Shown: in pieces, positions 1 through 9,312 of the stretch | How the letters are laid out: each line of letters begins with the position of its first letter | Numbering within the stretch: position 1 is the first letter of the stretch | From: Martinezella tropici | Lineage (GTDB): Bacteria > Pseudomonadota > Alphaproteobacteria > Rhizobiales > Rhizobiaceae | DNA length: 64,000 nucleotides | Assembly (NCBI GenBank): GCA_000799755.1 | Contig: JUHI01000027.1 | Span: 18,091 to 82,090, forward strand | Direction: 5' to 3' | Notes under the pieces: generated by a model | What the model saw: the letters and a program-made list of their open reading frames with translations, nothing else | What the model was told of the DNA's origin: nothing | The model's database searches: none | Made by a program: the position numbers and the translations under genes

Positions 1-1
1 G

Positions 2-361
2 ATGAGCGACGGCGGTTCGATCATCCTGACCGGATCGAGCGCCGGCACCACGGGCGCCCCCGCATTCAGCGCCTACAGCGCGAGCAAGGCAGCGGTGCGC
101 AATCTCGCGCGGACCTGGGCGGAGGATCTGAAGGGTACCGGTATCCGGGTCAATGTGCTGTCGCCCGGCGCGACGGCGACCGAACTCGCGAAGGAAGCGC
201 TCGGAGAGGAGGGCCAGAAGGCCTACGGAGCCATGACTCCGCTCCAGCGCATGGCCGATCCGGCGGAGATCGCGTCCGTGGCCGCTTTTCTAGGGTCTGA
301 CGACAGCAGCTTCATGACCGCCAGCGAAGTCGCTGTCGACGGCGGCTTGGCCCAACTCTGA
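2..361 (+). CDS. SDR family oxidoreductase, C-terminal part (5' end outside window)
   Basis: This is the C-terminal 119 residues of a classical short-chain dehydrogenase/reductase, an NAD(P)-dependent cytoplasmic oxidoreductase. It shows the catalytic YxxxK motif (YSASK near residue 24 of the visible part), a Ser-rich stretch before it (TGSSAG), and the usual C-terminal DGG segment. The Rossmann glycine motif is missing because the gene begins before the window, so the ATG at position 2 is internal. The next gene, an SDR 50 bases downstream on the same strand, is clearly related, so this may be a tandem duplication. Substrate unknown. Confidence 0.9.
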   Translation: MSDGGSIILTGSSAGTTGAPAFSAYSASKAAVRNLARTWAEDLKGTGIRVNVLSPGATATELAKEALGEEGQKAYGAMTPLQRMADPAEIASVAAFLGSDDSSFMTASEVAVDGGLAQL

Positions 362-411
362 CCCCGGCGTGCTTCGGTGCCTAACTCACACACAACGAAG
401 GACAAAAGATT

Positions 412-1164
412 ATGAAAGCACTCGAAGGTAAAATCGCAGTCATCACGGGCGGAAGCAGCGGGATTGGCTTGGCCACCGCCAAGCGTTTCGTGGACGAAGG
501 TGCGCAGGTCGTGATCATTGGGCGGCGCGAGAAAGCCTTGCAAGAGGCCGCGGCCCTTATCGGGAAAAACGTGACAACAGTCGTGGGCGACGTCTCGCGC
601 TTGGAAGATCTGGACCTGCTCTACGCCACGGTGAAGGAGAAACATGGTCATATCGATATTCTCTTCGCAAACGCGGGCGCAGGTACGGTCGCGCCGCTCG
701 CGGCAGCGACGGAGGCCCATTTTGACCAGACCTTCGATGTGAATGTGAAGGGGTTGTTCTTTACGGTGCAGAAGGCCCTTCCCCTCTTCAAGAACGGCGG
801 ATCGATCATCCTGAACTCTTCGGTCTCGAACGTGATGGGGCTGCCAGCTTTCAGCGCTTACGCAGCAAGCAAGGCGGCTGTTCGCAGCTTCTCCCGGTCC
901 TGGACCCTGGAGCTTAAAGATCGCAATATCCGCGTGAATACGATGAGCCCCGGCGCGATCGAGACTCCCGCCTTGGCGACAACGACCGGCCTTACCGCTG
1001 AGCAAGCCGAGGAGGCTGTCACCCAGTTTGCGTCACAGATCCCAATGGGTCGCAGGGGCAAGCCAGAGGAAATCGCGGCTGCGCTCACCTTCCTCGCCTC
1101 CGACGAAAGCTCCTACATCACCGGCATCGATCTCGCCGTCGACGGTGGGTGGGCGCAGGTCTGA
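412..1164 (+). CDS. SDR family oxidoreductase
   Basis: Full-length 250-residue classical SDR. The cofactor loop TGGSSGIG is at residues 12-19, the NAG motif at 87-89, the catalytic serine region at 136-139, and Tyr150 with Lys154 form the YAASK active site; it ends in the common AVDGG tail. An ATG preceded by a purine-rich AAGGACAAAAG sets the start. It lies in a same-strand run with the SDR before it and the NADP-binding reductase after it, so co-transcription is likely. The substrate cannot be read from sequence. Confidence 0.93.
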   Translation: MKALEGKIAVITGGSSGIGLATAKRFVDEGAQVVIIGRREKALQEAAALIGKNVTTVVGDVSRLEDLDLLYATVKEKHGHIDILFANAGAGTVAPLAAATEAHFDQTFDVNVKGLFFTVQKALPLFKNGGSIILNSSVSNVMGLPAFSAYAASKAAVRSFSRSWTLELKDRNIRVNTMSPGAIETPALATTTGLTAEQAEEAVTQFASQIPMGRRGKPEEIAAALTFLASDESSYITGIDLAVDGGWAQV

Positions 1165-1195
1165 CCCGGCATCAACACAGGATCGGAGAAGCATT

Positions 1196-1798
1196 ATGAG
1201 CTATGCAATCATCGGCTTCGGCAATATCGGCCAGGCCTTAGCCAAGGCGTTTTCCCGCAACGGCATCGAAGTAACCGTTGCAACCACGCGCGACCCGGAA
1301 AGCTTTGCTGCTAATGCGGCCGCGATCGGCCCTAAGGTCATGGCCAAAACACTGGCGGACGCCGTGAAGGCGGATATCATCTTTTTGGCTGTCCGTTTCG
1401 AACAGCATCCGGAGGTCGCGAAGGCACTCCCCGCCTGGCAGGGGAAGACAATCATCGATGTGACCAATGCCTACGGCGTCCCCCCCGAGCAACTGGGAGG
1501 ACAGCCTTCTTCCAAGGCCGTCGGGCAGGCTTTCTCTGGCGCAAGGTTGGTGAAGGGCTTCAACCATCTGGTCGCCGCCACCCTTGCCCAAGATCCAGCC
1601 GTGCACGGCGCCAGGAGAGTCGTGTTCCTGGCGAGCGACGACGACGCTGCCGCAGACGATATTGGCGCGCTTGCGGAACATCTCGGCTTCGCGCCGATCA
1701 AGATTGGCGGCCTGTCGGAAGGTGGGCTACTGGTCCAGGCGCGCGGAAAGAGCTGGGGGCATCTCATCTTCAAGGACCTGCTCAAGTTCGACGCATAA
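1196..1798 (+). CDS. NADPH-dependent F420 reductase-like / NAD(P)-binding protein
   Basis: A 200-residue Rossmann protein of the NADP oxidoreductase, coenzyme F420-dependent family. It opens with a beta strand and the nucleotide loop GFGNIG at residues 7-12, followed by the conserved middle part (DVTNAYG, then FNHL) typical of these reductases. The frame is open further upstream, but ATG 1196 is preferred because it sits behind GGAG and starts exactly at the Rossmann strand. Non-actinobacterial members probably use NADP(H) rather than F420. It lies 31 bases after the SDR stop and probably shares its transcript. Confidence 0.85.
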   Translation: MSYAIIGFGNIGQALAKAFSRNGIEVTVATTRDPESFAANAAAIGPKVMAKTLADAVKADIIFLAVRFEQHPEVAKALPAWQGKTIIDVTNAYGVPPEQLGGQPSSKAVGQAFSGARLVKGFNHLVAATLAQDPAVHGARRVVFLASDDDAAADDIGALAEHLGFAPIKIGGLSEGGLLVQARGKSWGHLIFKDLLKFDA

Positions 1799-1903
1799 AA
1801 CGACGTCCCACCGACAGGACCACGATGTACGGATCGGATCGAGCACGATCCGGTCCCAGCGGAATGGAGACATTCCCATGAGCATTGAAAAAACATCCAG
1901 ACC

Positions 1904-2293
1904 GTGAAGGACTTCTTCGCTGCGATCGGCCGCGGGGACAAGGAGGCTCTGCTGGCATTGGTCGCGGAAGATATCGAGTGGATCATTCCAGGCAGGGACT
2001 GGCCGCTGGCCGGCACCTACCGGGGGCACGCGGGACTGGCAGATTTGCTGGAGACGGCTTCCAGATCGATGGACACCTCCACGAAACCACGGGAATTTGT
2101 AGCACAAGGGGACCGGGTTCTTGTCGTCGGCTTCGCCAGCGGGAAGGTCAAAGCCACGAACAAGCTGTTCCAGGACGACTGGATCTTCGCCATCACGGTC
2201 CGGGACGGCAGACTGACCAACATCCGGGAATACATCGACACGCAAGCGTTGGCACGCGCCGCACACCCGGCGCATGTGGATACCCGGCCATAA
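1904..2293 (+). CDS. NTF2/SnoaL-like protein with a frameshifted start
   Basis: A 129-residue alpha+beta-barrel protein of the nuclear transport factor 2/SnoaL-like superfamily (a small cone-shaped fold seen in isomerases, hydrolases and stress proteins). The motif around residues 20-40 (LVAEDIEW followed by IIPG) is typical. The only in-frame start is GTG 1904, which has no Shine-Dalgarno. A well placed ATG at 1878 reads MSIEK and then leaves the frame in a run of six A at 1888-1893; seven A would give MSIEKN joined to IQTVKDFF. The reading frame therefore seems to have lost one A, or the base is a sequencing error. Confidence 0.65.
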   Translation: MKDFFAAIGRGDKEALLALVAEDIEWIIPGRDWPLAGTYRGHAGLADLLETASRSMDTSTKPREFVAQGDRVLVVGFASGKVKATNKLFQDDWIFAITVRDGRLTNIREYIDTQALARAAHPAHVDTRP

Positions 2294-3312
2294 AGGAGAT
2301 TCTGCTGCACGGCCAATCCAAGCTATCGAGTTGATCCGTTTCGCTCGCGTCAAGACGGACTCCACCGTCATCGACATTTAGCCGTGCGGTAACCACAGGA
2401 GTCCCGCCGTGATAAGGGCCACCATGAGCGCTGATGGAGCCGGTGAAGCTCTCCTACGCGTTGGGGACGTGATTTCCCGCAAGGCCAGCCGTTATCCCAA
2501 GACCGATCAAGAGGACCCCACTGACATAGCGTTCAGCTATAAGAAAGCTTCGATTGCGCCTCAGGTAATCGCCTCAAAAGCCAGCGGCAAGCGCATAGCC
2601 GCCGTCGGTCATAATGCCAAGTAGAGTATAGACCAGGCCGAGAACAGAAGGGAAATCCTCACCGCAAAATACAAACCGGGCAGCCCCAGTGTTCCGTATA
2701 GACTCTTCGACGGGTCTTGGTTGGCTTCTTTGCGGCGATGATGGCCTGGGCCTCATATGCCAACCGCTACGCTTTCCAAACCAGTCGCAGGCGCAGCCTG
2801 CCCAATTCATCGAGTTGCGCAACCCGATCTTTAAATTGCTGCCGCTCGGTTGGCATTTTCCCAAGCTCGATGGTCGCAAGTTTCCGCCCTTAAAAAGCGC
2901 ATTGAAGCCGTAGACGTTCCAAGAATGCGTGAGCTGTTGCGGACACTACGCACCTTATTCAGCTCTAACGCCAAAACTGGCGGCACGACGTTGAAAGCCG
3001 ACGCCAGCTTGATGCACAGAGCGAAGCTTGAGAGAGAGGTCCTGTCAGAGTCGGCTATCCCTTCTTGGCGTCTGCGCGCGTGCGATCCGGCAGATTGTGT
3101 CGTACATTTTGTGCATCCTATCTGGATAGTCTTGTCGGGAATCGAAGGTTGCCAAGCTTCCAAAGCTGGGACCCCCGCCCTCCGATAGGGCTGAAAAAGC
3201 AAATGCAGTCGCTGAAAGACCGGCAGCGGTTGGAAAGGAATTCTAAAATCTGGCCAATCTTCGCAAAATATTCAATTCTTCCTGGTAAAGCGGCGCCCAC
3301 GAATGACCATTT
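2294..3312. other. Gene-poor stretch, probably decayed DNA
   Basis: About 1 kb with only short open frames on both strands. None has a recognisable domain together with a convincing start. The plus-strand frame 2409-2624 (71 codons) and the minus-strand frame 2574-2879 (101 codons) were examined; both have amino-acid compositions that look like chance translation. The spot around 2780-2870 on the minus strand could encode a short peptide rich in Arg, Glu and Leu, but this is too short to judge. It may be remnants left by deletion. Confidence 0.4.
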
Positions 3313-4515
3313 ATGTGGCACCTGATGATAAACGAACTGGATATGCCGACGGTACTGTTCCTGCAGAAGACATCCTATATCGCCGGCGCCTTGACCTTGG
3401 GATATCTGCGACTGACTTCGACAGAAAGTCGCGGCGTCGGCCTTCTCGCCGCAAGCTTCGTGGTCTTAGCTGCAGGTTCAACACTTGCAGGACACGCCGA
3501 AATTCATCCCACACTTTACGGCCCCCTCAGCCTTATCAACATTGTCCTTGCCGTATTGGGATATTGCATGCTGGGGTTGGCGTTTGTCGTGATCAGCAAC
3601 CCTGATCGAAAGGTAAATACGGGGCTTGTACTCATACCTGCCACAGCAACGCTGGCAGCGGGACTGATCACTGATTTCCATCTGAACAACACGTATCGGG
3701 CGACGACCTTCACTTTTCTCGGATGCTTGACGATGGCGGCCACGGCAGTTGTGGTGTTCCTCGACGCATATCGTGAGCCGCTTCCAATCCGAAGATTGGT
3801 TGCGGCTATACTGGCATCCGCCAGCCTCCTCTCGTTGATCATGGGTCTGGAGTTCTCGTTTAATGCCTTTCCCGTGCTTGATGTCGCCGGCGGCTTTTTC
3901 CTGATGATCATTTCCAAGTTCGTGCTGGCGATTGCCATCGTGATTTTCATCAGCGAGCGTCAGCATACCAAAATCAAACATCTGGCCGACCGCGACGCTC
4001 TGACAGGCCTCTATAATCGTCGCTTTTTTAACGCGAACACCCCTCAACAACTCCGACATGGCGACGCAATTCTCTTCCTTGATATCGATCACTTTAAGCA
4101 GTTGAACGATCGTTGGGGGCATGCCGCAGGCGACGAAGTTCTAGCAACAATGGCACAAGCGGTGCAATCGATCTTGCCTTCACCGGCATTGCTCGCAAGA
4201 CAAGGAGGCGAAGAATTTATCGTTTTCCTCCCAGGAAACGCGGGGGATGGTTTACTGCATGCCGAACGTATTCGAAGAGCCGTCGCTGAGCTTCGCTATC
4301 CTACCCTTGCCCCTGAAGTCGCCGTGACCACAAGCATCGGTATCGCAAGAGCCTTGCATGAAGGATTGGAACTCTCGCATCTTTGCCGGGAAGCCGACCG
4401 CGCCCTGTATCTGGCGAAAGCCGCAGGACGAAATCGTGTCTGTGACGCCGACCTTAGCTCTTTCCACGAACTATCTACGGCTGGCCTCATGCAACACCGG
4501 GCGCGCCCTTCATGA
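3313..4515 (+). CDS. Membrane-bound diguanylate cyclase (GGDEF domain)
   Basis: A 400-residue protein with a strongly hydrophobic N-terminal half of about 210 residues (six to seven predicted membrane helices), followed by a GGDEF domain. The domain begins at the diagnostic DALTGLYNRR stretch and contains the active-site loop GGEEF at residues 298-302, so it should make cyclic di-GMP from GTP at the inner membrane. The inhibitory RxxD I-site expected just before the loop is absent (the sequence there is SPAL). No EAL domain follows. Starts at 3325 or 3343 are also possible; none has a clear ribosome site. Confidence 0.88.
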   Translation: MWHLMINELDMPTVLFLQKTSYIAGALTLGYLRLTSTESRGVGLLAASFVVLAAGSTLAGHAEIHPTLYGPLSLINIVLAVLGYCMLGLAFVVISNPDRKVNTGLVLIPATATLAAGLITDFHLNNTYRATTFTFLGCLTMAATAVVVFLDAYREPLPIRRLVAAILASASLLSLIMGLEFSFNAFPVLDVAGGFFLMIISKFVLAIAIVIFISERQHTKIKHLADRDALTGLYNRRFFNANTPQQLRHGDAILFLDIDHFKQLNDRWGHAAGDEVLATMAQAVQSILPSPALLARQGGEEFIVFLPGNAGDGLLHAERIRRAVAELRYPTLAPEVAVTTSIGIARALHEGLELSHLCREADRALYLAKAAGRNRVCDADLSSFHELSTAGLMQHRARPS

Positions 4516-4843
4516 CTCGGGGCCCGACACGTTTCAGCTGAACACAGCTACCTGTTCAATGAGCGTCACGTCATTTTGGGATTTGCGGCAATGGACGAGC
4601 GGTGATGTTCACTCGCTCAAATTCAACCGGCAGTTCTTCCTGGCGGAATGCGTCAAGTTATAAAGGGCCTGTCAGCTCGACCCTTACCATAAGCACCTTA
4701 TTTGCCACCCTTCTCGCAAGATCATCGCCTCCGGGATGTATGGCCACCTCAAGGCGCTTTGCATCGAGCCGACTTTCCCACCCGACCACGGATAAACGCG
4801 ATTAATTGCAATCTCCAAACAAATGCGACTGACATATACTCTG
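4516..4843. other. Intergenic region, convergent gene ends
   Basis: The region separates the cyclase (plus strand) from the ArsB-like permease (minus strand), so both genes end here. Only short frames occur and none is supported by a domain or ribosome site. No clear hairpin followed by a T-run was seen. Confidence 0.4.
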
Positions 4844-6100
4844 TCATATCAACAGAAGCGCTGCCAGCGACAGGATCAACGCCGGGAACATCACGACGAC
4901 GCCGAGCTTCAGGAAAGCCCAGGTGCCCATGTGAAGGCCTTCGCGACGCAAGGCAGCAAGCCACAAAATGGTGGCCAGCGAACCGGTGACGGACAGGTTG
5001 GGGCCGAGGTCGACACCGATCAGCACGGCTCCCGCGATCGCGTCGGGGACATGGGCTGCCTGCACAGCGCTGCCGGCAAAGAGGCCAGCCGGCAGATTGT
5101 TGACGAGGTTGGAGACGATCGCGACCGAAAGTCCCGCCGCCCCGATGGCCTGCGCCTGCGATTGAGCCGCAAGCGATGCAAGCCTTTCGGATAGAAGAGC
5201 GGTGAGGCCAGTGTGATTGACCGCTTCGACGATGACGAACAGTCCGGCAACCAGCGGCAAGACGCTCCAGCTTATCCCCCGGATGGTCTCGATCGGGCTC
5301 TGCCGTGTGATGGCGAGAACGATGACTGTCGTGAGAATGCCTGCGGCGAAGGTGGGGACGCCAAGATCGAGATGCATGGCCGATGCGCCGATCAGGATAA
5401 GGGCTGTTACCAAAAGTCCCCATCCGGCCAGCCTGGCACTTTGCGACAGGGCCGGCTGTTCGACGGTGGACGCGATGGTGTCTTCTGCCAGTGCCTGCCT
5501 CTGCGTCCAGTAAAGGCAGACGAAGGTTACGACGATCGACACGATCGAAGGCAGTAGAAAGGTCGCCATCCAGCGTGACAGGGGAGGCATTTCACCGCCC
5601 GCGAAGATCACCAGGTTCGCCGGATTGGAAATAGGCAGGACGAAGCTGGCGGCATTGGCGATGAAGGCGCAGACCAGCAGATAGGGCATGGGGTCCTTGA
5701 CCCGAGCCGCGCGACAGGCGGCGTAGACCGCCGGTGTCAGGACGACGGCGGTGGCGTCGTTCGACAGGAACACGGTCACGACAACACCAACGACATAAAC
5801 GAGCAGAAACAACCGCCGCGGCGAGCCTTTGGCATGGGAAGTGGCGATCGCCGCAACCCAATCGAACAGCCCCTCCCGGCGGGCAAGCTCCGACAGCAGC
5901 ATCATGCCGATCAGGAAGAGATAGACATCGAAGCCCTTGGACACGCCCGCCCAGACATCGGCAGGGCCGATCAGGCGAAACACCAGCAGAAGGGCAGCGC
6001 CAAGCACCGCCCAGACGGCTTCCGGCCATCGGAACGGGCGTGCGACGACGCCGAGAGCCGTCAGTCCGGCGATACTCCAGGTGATGGCGGCTTCGGTCAT
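4844..6100 (-). CDS. ArsB/NhaD-type (ion transporter superfamily) permease
   Basis: A 418-residue polytopic membrane protein of the ArsB/CitM/NhaD ion transporter superfamily. Two related halves each carry the superfamily re-entrant motif: FLSNDATAV near residues 113-121 and SNLVNNLPAG in the second half. Such proteins export arsenite or carry anions with protons or sodium at the inner membrane. No arsR, arsC or arsA is adjacent, so arsenite as substrate is a guess; it may be a general anion permease. It lies downstream of the RND pair on the same strand, 56 bases after the permease stop. Confidence 0.82.
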   Translation of the reverse strand: MTEAAITWSIAGLTALGVVARPFRWPEAVWAVLGAALLLVFRLIGPADVWAGVSKGFDVYLFLIGMMLLSELARREGLFDWVAAIATSHAKGSPRRLFLLVYVVGVVVTVFLSNDATAVVLTPAVYAACRAARVKDPMPYLLVCAFIANAASFVLPISNPANLVIFAGGEMPPLSRWMATFLLPSIVSIVVTFVCLYWTQRQALAEDTIASTVEQPALSQSARLAGWGLLVTALILIGASAMHLDLGVPTFAAGILTTVIVLAITRQSPIETIRGISWSVLPLVAGLFVIVEAVNHTGLTALLSERLASLAAQSQAQAIGAAGLSVAIVSNLVNNLPAGLFAGSAVQAAHVPDAIAGAVLIGVDLGPNLSVTGSLATILWLAALRREGLHMGTWAFLKLGVVVMFPALILSLAALLLI

Positions 6101-6156
6101 TCAGATCATCTTGGGTTTCAACGTGGATGAATGGGTTTGTTGGACGGCTGCGCGAA

Positions 6157-9100
6157 TCAAACTGTAGCTACGTCACCGCCCCGGCGTACCGTCGTGTGAT
6201 CGCTTGTTCTCGGCCGCCGCAATTTGTCGAGAAGAAGATAAATGACCGGCGTGGTATATAGGGTCAGCAACTGGCTGACCAAAAGGCCGCCAACAATGGC
6301 GTAACCCAGCGGTTGACGCAGCTCCGAGCCGGAGCCATGACCGATCGCCAGCGGCAACCCTCCCAAAAGAGCAGCCATCGTGGTCATCAAAATCGGACGA
6401 AAGCGCATGTGCGCTGCCCTGACGATCGCGGCCTCGCTGCTCAATCCCTCCTCCTTCTCCGCCTGAATCGCGAAGTCGACGAGCATGATCCCGTTCTTCT
6501 TGACGATGCCGATGAGCAGGATGACGGCGATCATCGCGACAAGCCCGAAATCAAGGCCGGCAAACTGCAACGCCAGAAGCGCGCCAAGCGCCGCAGACGG
6601 CAGTGTTGACAGGATCGTCAACGGGTGAATCAGGCTTTCGTAGAGGATGCCGAGAATAATGTAGACCACGACAAGCGATGCAAGGATCAGCATAGGCACG
6701 GTCGCCAGCGAATCCTGAAAGGCCTTGGCGCTGCCCGAGAAGCTGGCCTGCAGCGAAGCGGGAGGATGCAAGGCGGCCACGGCATTCTCGATCGCGCTTG
6801 TTGCCTGACCCAGGGCAATCGAGGGGGCAAGGTTAAAGGAAATGGTGACGGCCGGCGATTGTCCCTGATGCGAGATCGACACTGGCGAGACGCCATTCGT
6901 TGTCCACTTGGCAACGACTGGCAATGGAACAAGCGTTCCATTGCTTGCCCTCACCGAAAGGCGGTCCAGGGTCGCTATGTCGCGCTGCAGGTTTGGCAAC
7001 ACCTCCAGGATGACATGGAACGTGTCGGTCTGCGTCGAATAGGACGCCACTTGGCGTTGGCCGAAAGCGTCATAGAGCGTCTCGTCGATCGCGGAAGGCA
7101 AGACCCCGTACAGGGTGGCAGCGGCGCGATCGATGCGGATGGACAGGTTCGGCGCCTCGGCTTGCTGATCGCTGCCGACATCGCGAAGTTCGGGTAGAGC
7201 TTGCAGCCGGTTTGTGACTTTCGAGGACCAGTTGGCAAGTTCGGTGATATCGCCATCCTGGAGCGTATATTGATATTGCGTCTTGGCCGGGCGGGCTCCG
7301 ATATTGATGTCTTGCGCCGACTGCATGAACAGCTTGATGCCTTGCTGCGCATTCAGGGCGTCGCCGAGGCGCTGAATGACCTCCTTTGCGCTGACATCGC
7401 GCTCGGATAGAGGTTTCAGTGTGATGTTGATATGTCCCTGATTGAGGGCGTTACCGCCATTGCCGCCACCGATATCCATGAAGACGCTATAGACGGCTGG
7501 ATCCTTAAGGATGATCGCGCTGACACGCTCCTGCAGCTTTGCCATTTCGCTAAAGGAGATATCTGGCGACGCCTGAGACAGTCCGGCAATGAAGCCGGTA
7601 TCCTGTTCTGGAAAGAAGCCCTTTGGTGCGATCGCAAAGAGATAACCGGTCAGCGCGACCGTGCCCAGGAAAACCAAGAGTGTCAGATAGCGATGGCGAA
7701 TGACGGGGGTGAGGCTGCGCGCATAGAGAGATAGAAGCCAGTCAAAGAACGCTTCTCCGGTTCGATAGAAGCGGCCGCGATTCTGTGTGGGAGTAGCGCG
7801 TATGAAACGCGATGCCAACATCGGGGTCAGCGTCAGCGACACAAACGCCGAGATCGCAATAGCGATCGTAAGGGTGACGGCGAACTCGCGAAAGAGCCGC
7901 CCGACGATACCGCCCATCAGGAGAATGGGGATGAGAACGGCAATCAGGGAAAGGCTGATTGAGATGATGGTAAAGCCGATCTCGCCGGCGCCTTTTCTCG
8001 CGGCCTCGTTGGGCTGCATTCCGTCCTCGATATGACGGGTGATGTTTTCCAGCATGACAATCGCATCGTCGACGACGAAGCCGACTGCGACGACGAGAGC
8101 CATGAGCGACAAATTGTCGAGGCTGAAGCCGAGAACCCACATGGGCGCCAGTGAACCGACCAAGGCAATCGGCAGCGTGAGCACGGGAATGATGGTCGCG
8201 CGAATGCTGCGCAGAAACAGGAAGATCACCAAAACCACAAGTCCGATGGTCAGCACCAGGGTAAACTGCACATCGTCGACCGAAGCTCTGATTGTCGTCG
8301 TGCGATCAGTTACCAGTTTAAGCGTGATCGACCGCGGCAAGGATGCCTGCAATGCTGGCAGCTGCGATTTGACGGCGTCGACCACCGCAATGACATTGGC
8401 GCCAGGCTGGCGGAAGACATCAAGCGCGATACCACGCTCTCCATTCGTCCAGTGCGCCATCTTCGCATCTTCTGCGCCGTCGACGGCCTGACCGATGTCG
8501 CGAATGCGAACCGGTCCGCCATTGCGGTAGGCGATGACGGCATCGTTCCATTCAGTGGTGGTGGTGATCTGGTCGTTGGTATCAATGGGAAATGTTCGCG
8601 TCGGATCGTCGATATTGCCTTTGGGCGCGCTTAGGCTGAGATTGCCGATTGCCGATCGCAAATCTTCGAGCGTGACGTCCGCCTGGGCCAACCGCCCAGG
8701 ATCGACGGCTATCCGGATTGCCGGCTTTTGCTTTCCGCCGATATTGACGTAGGCCACGCCGGAAACTTGACCGATTTTGGTTGCGATATTGCGTTCGATA
8801 TATTCGTCGAGCTCCGGCAAGGTGAGGCTGTCCGAGTTTGCCGACAACTGCATGATAGGGGCATCGGCCGGATTGACTTTCCTCACGGTCGGCAGTGACG
8901 GCATGTCCTTCGGCAACTGGCTGGACGCCTCGCTGATCGCTGTTTGCACATCGCTAGCCGCCGTCTGGATATCCTCGCCCAAGTCAAACTGGACCGTTAT
9001 TGATGCCGTTCCCAGAGAGCTGGTAGACGTCATCTCGGTGATGCCGCTCACCCGCGACAACGCCTCCTCTATCGGCTGCGCGACACTTGACGCCATGGTA

Positions 9101-9312
9101 TCCGGGGACGCGCCAGGCAAGCTCGCAGCGATTTGGACTGTCGGAAAGTCGATTTGCGGCAGAGCCGATACCGGCATGAAGGGATAACAGATCGCGCCGA
9201 CAAGAAAGATGCCGAGCATGATCAGGCCGGTTGCGACTGGATGATCAATAAAGAAGTTAAAGAAACTCGAAGTGTCCGACTGGTCGCGATCATGCCCAGA
9301 ACCAGCCGTCAT
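6157..9312 (-). CDS. RND efflux pump inner-membrane permease (HAE1 family)
   Basis: A 1051-residue proton-driven RND transporter, the normal size for AcrB/MdtBC-type pumps. It has a first membrane helix near residues 27-47, a large periplasmic loop, and the helix-4 motif VVDDAIVMLENI with the adjacent Asp pair of the proton relay. The second half repeats the layout (GILYESLIHPLTIL, then GIVKKNGIMLVDFA). The closest family feel is MdtB/MdtC. Its ATG overlaps the stop of the membrane-fusion gene by four bases (ATGA), so the two are translationally coupled. No outer-membrane channel is encoded next to it, so it presumably uses a TolC-like protein from elsewhere. Confidence 0.95.
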   Translation of the reverse strand: MTAGSGHDRDQSDTSSFFNFFIDHPVATGLIMLGIFLVGAICYPFMPVSALPQIDFPTVQIAASLPGASPDTMASSVAQPIEEALSRVSGITEMTSTSSLGTASITVQFDLGEDIQTAASDVQTAISEASSQLPKDMPSLPTVRKVNPADAPIMQLSANSDSLTLPELDEYIERNIATKIGQVSGVAYVNIGGKQKPAIRIAVDPGRLAQADVTLEDLRSAIGNLSLSAPKGNIDDPTRTFPIDTNDQITTTTEWNDAVIAYRNGGPVRIRDIGQAVDGAEDAKMAHWTNGERGIALDVFRQPGANVIAVVDAVKSQLPALQASLPRSITLKLVTDRTTTIRASVDDVQFTLVLTIGLVVLVIFLFLRSIRATIIPVLTLPIALVGSLAPMWVLGFSLDNLSLMALVVAVGFVVDDAIVMLENITRHIEDGMQPNEAARKGAGEIGFTIISISLSLIAVLIPILLMGGIVGRLFREFAVTLTIAIAISAFVSLTLTPMLASRFIRATPTQNRGRFYRTGEAFFDWLLSLYARSLTPVIRHRYLTLLVFLGTVALTGYLFAIAPKGFFPEQDTGFIAGLSQASPDISFSEMAKLQERVSAIILKDPAVYSVFMDIGGGNGGNALNQGHINITLKPLSERDVSAKEVIQRLGDALNAQQGIKLFMQSAQDINIGARPAKTQYQYTLQDGDITELANWSSKVTNRLQALPELRDVGSDQQAEAPNLSIRIDRAAATLYGVLPSAIDETLYDAFGQRQVASYSTQTDTFHVILEVLPNLQRDIATLDRLSVRASNGTLVPLPVVAKWTTNGVSPVSISHQGQSPAVTISFNLAPSIALGQATSAIENAVAALHPPASLQASFSGSAKAFQDSLATVPMLILASLVVVYIILGILYESLIHPLTILSTLPSAALGALLALQFAGLDFGLVAMIAVILLIGIVKKNGIMLVDFAIQAEKEEGLSSEAAIVRAAHMRFRPILMTTMAALLGGLPLAIGHGSGSELRQPLGYAIVGGLLVSQLLTLYTTPVIYLLLDKLRRPRTSDHTTVRRGGDVATV

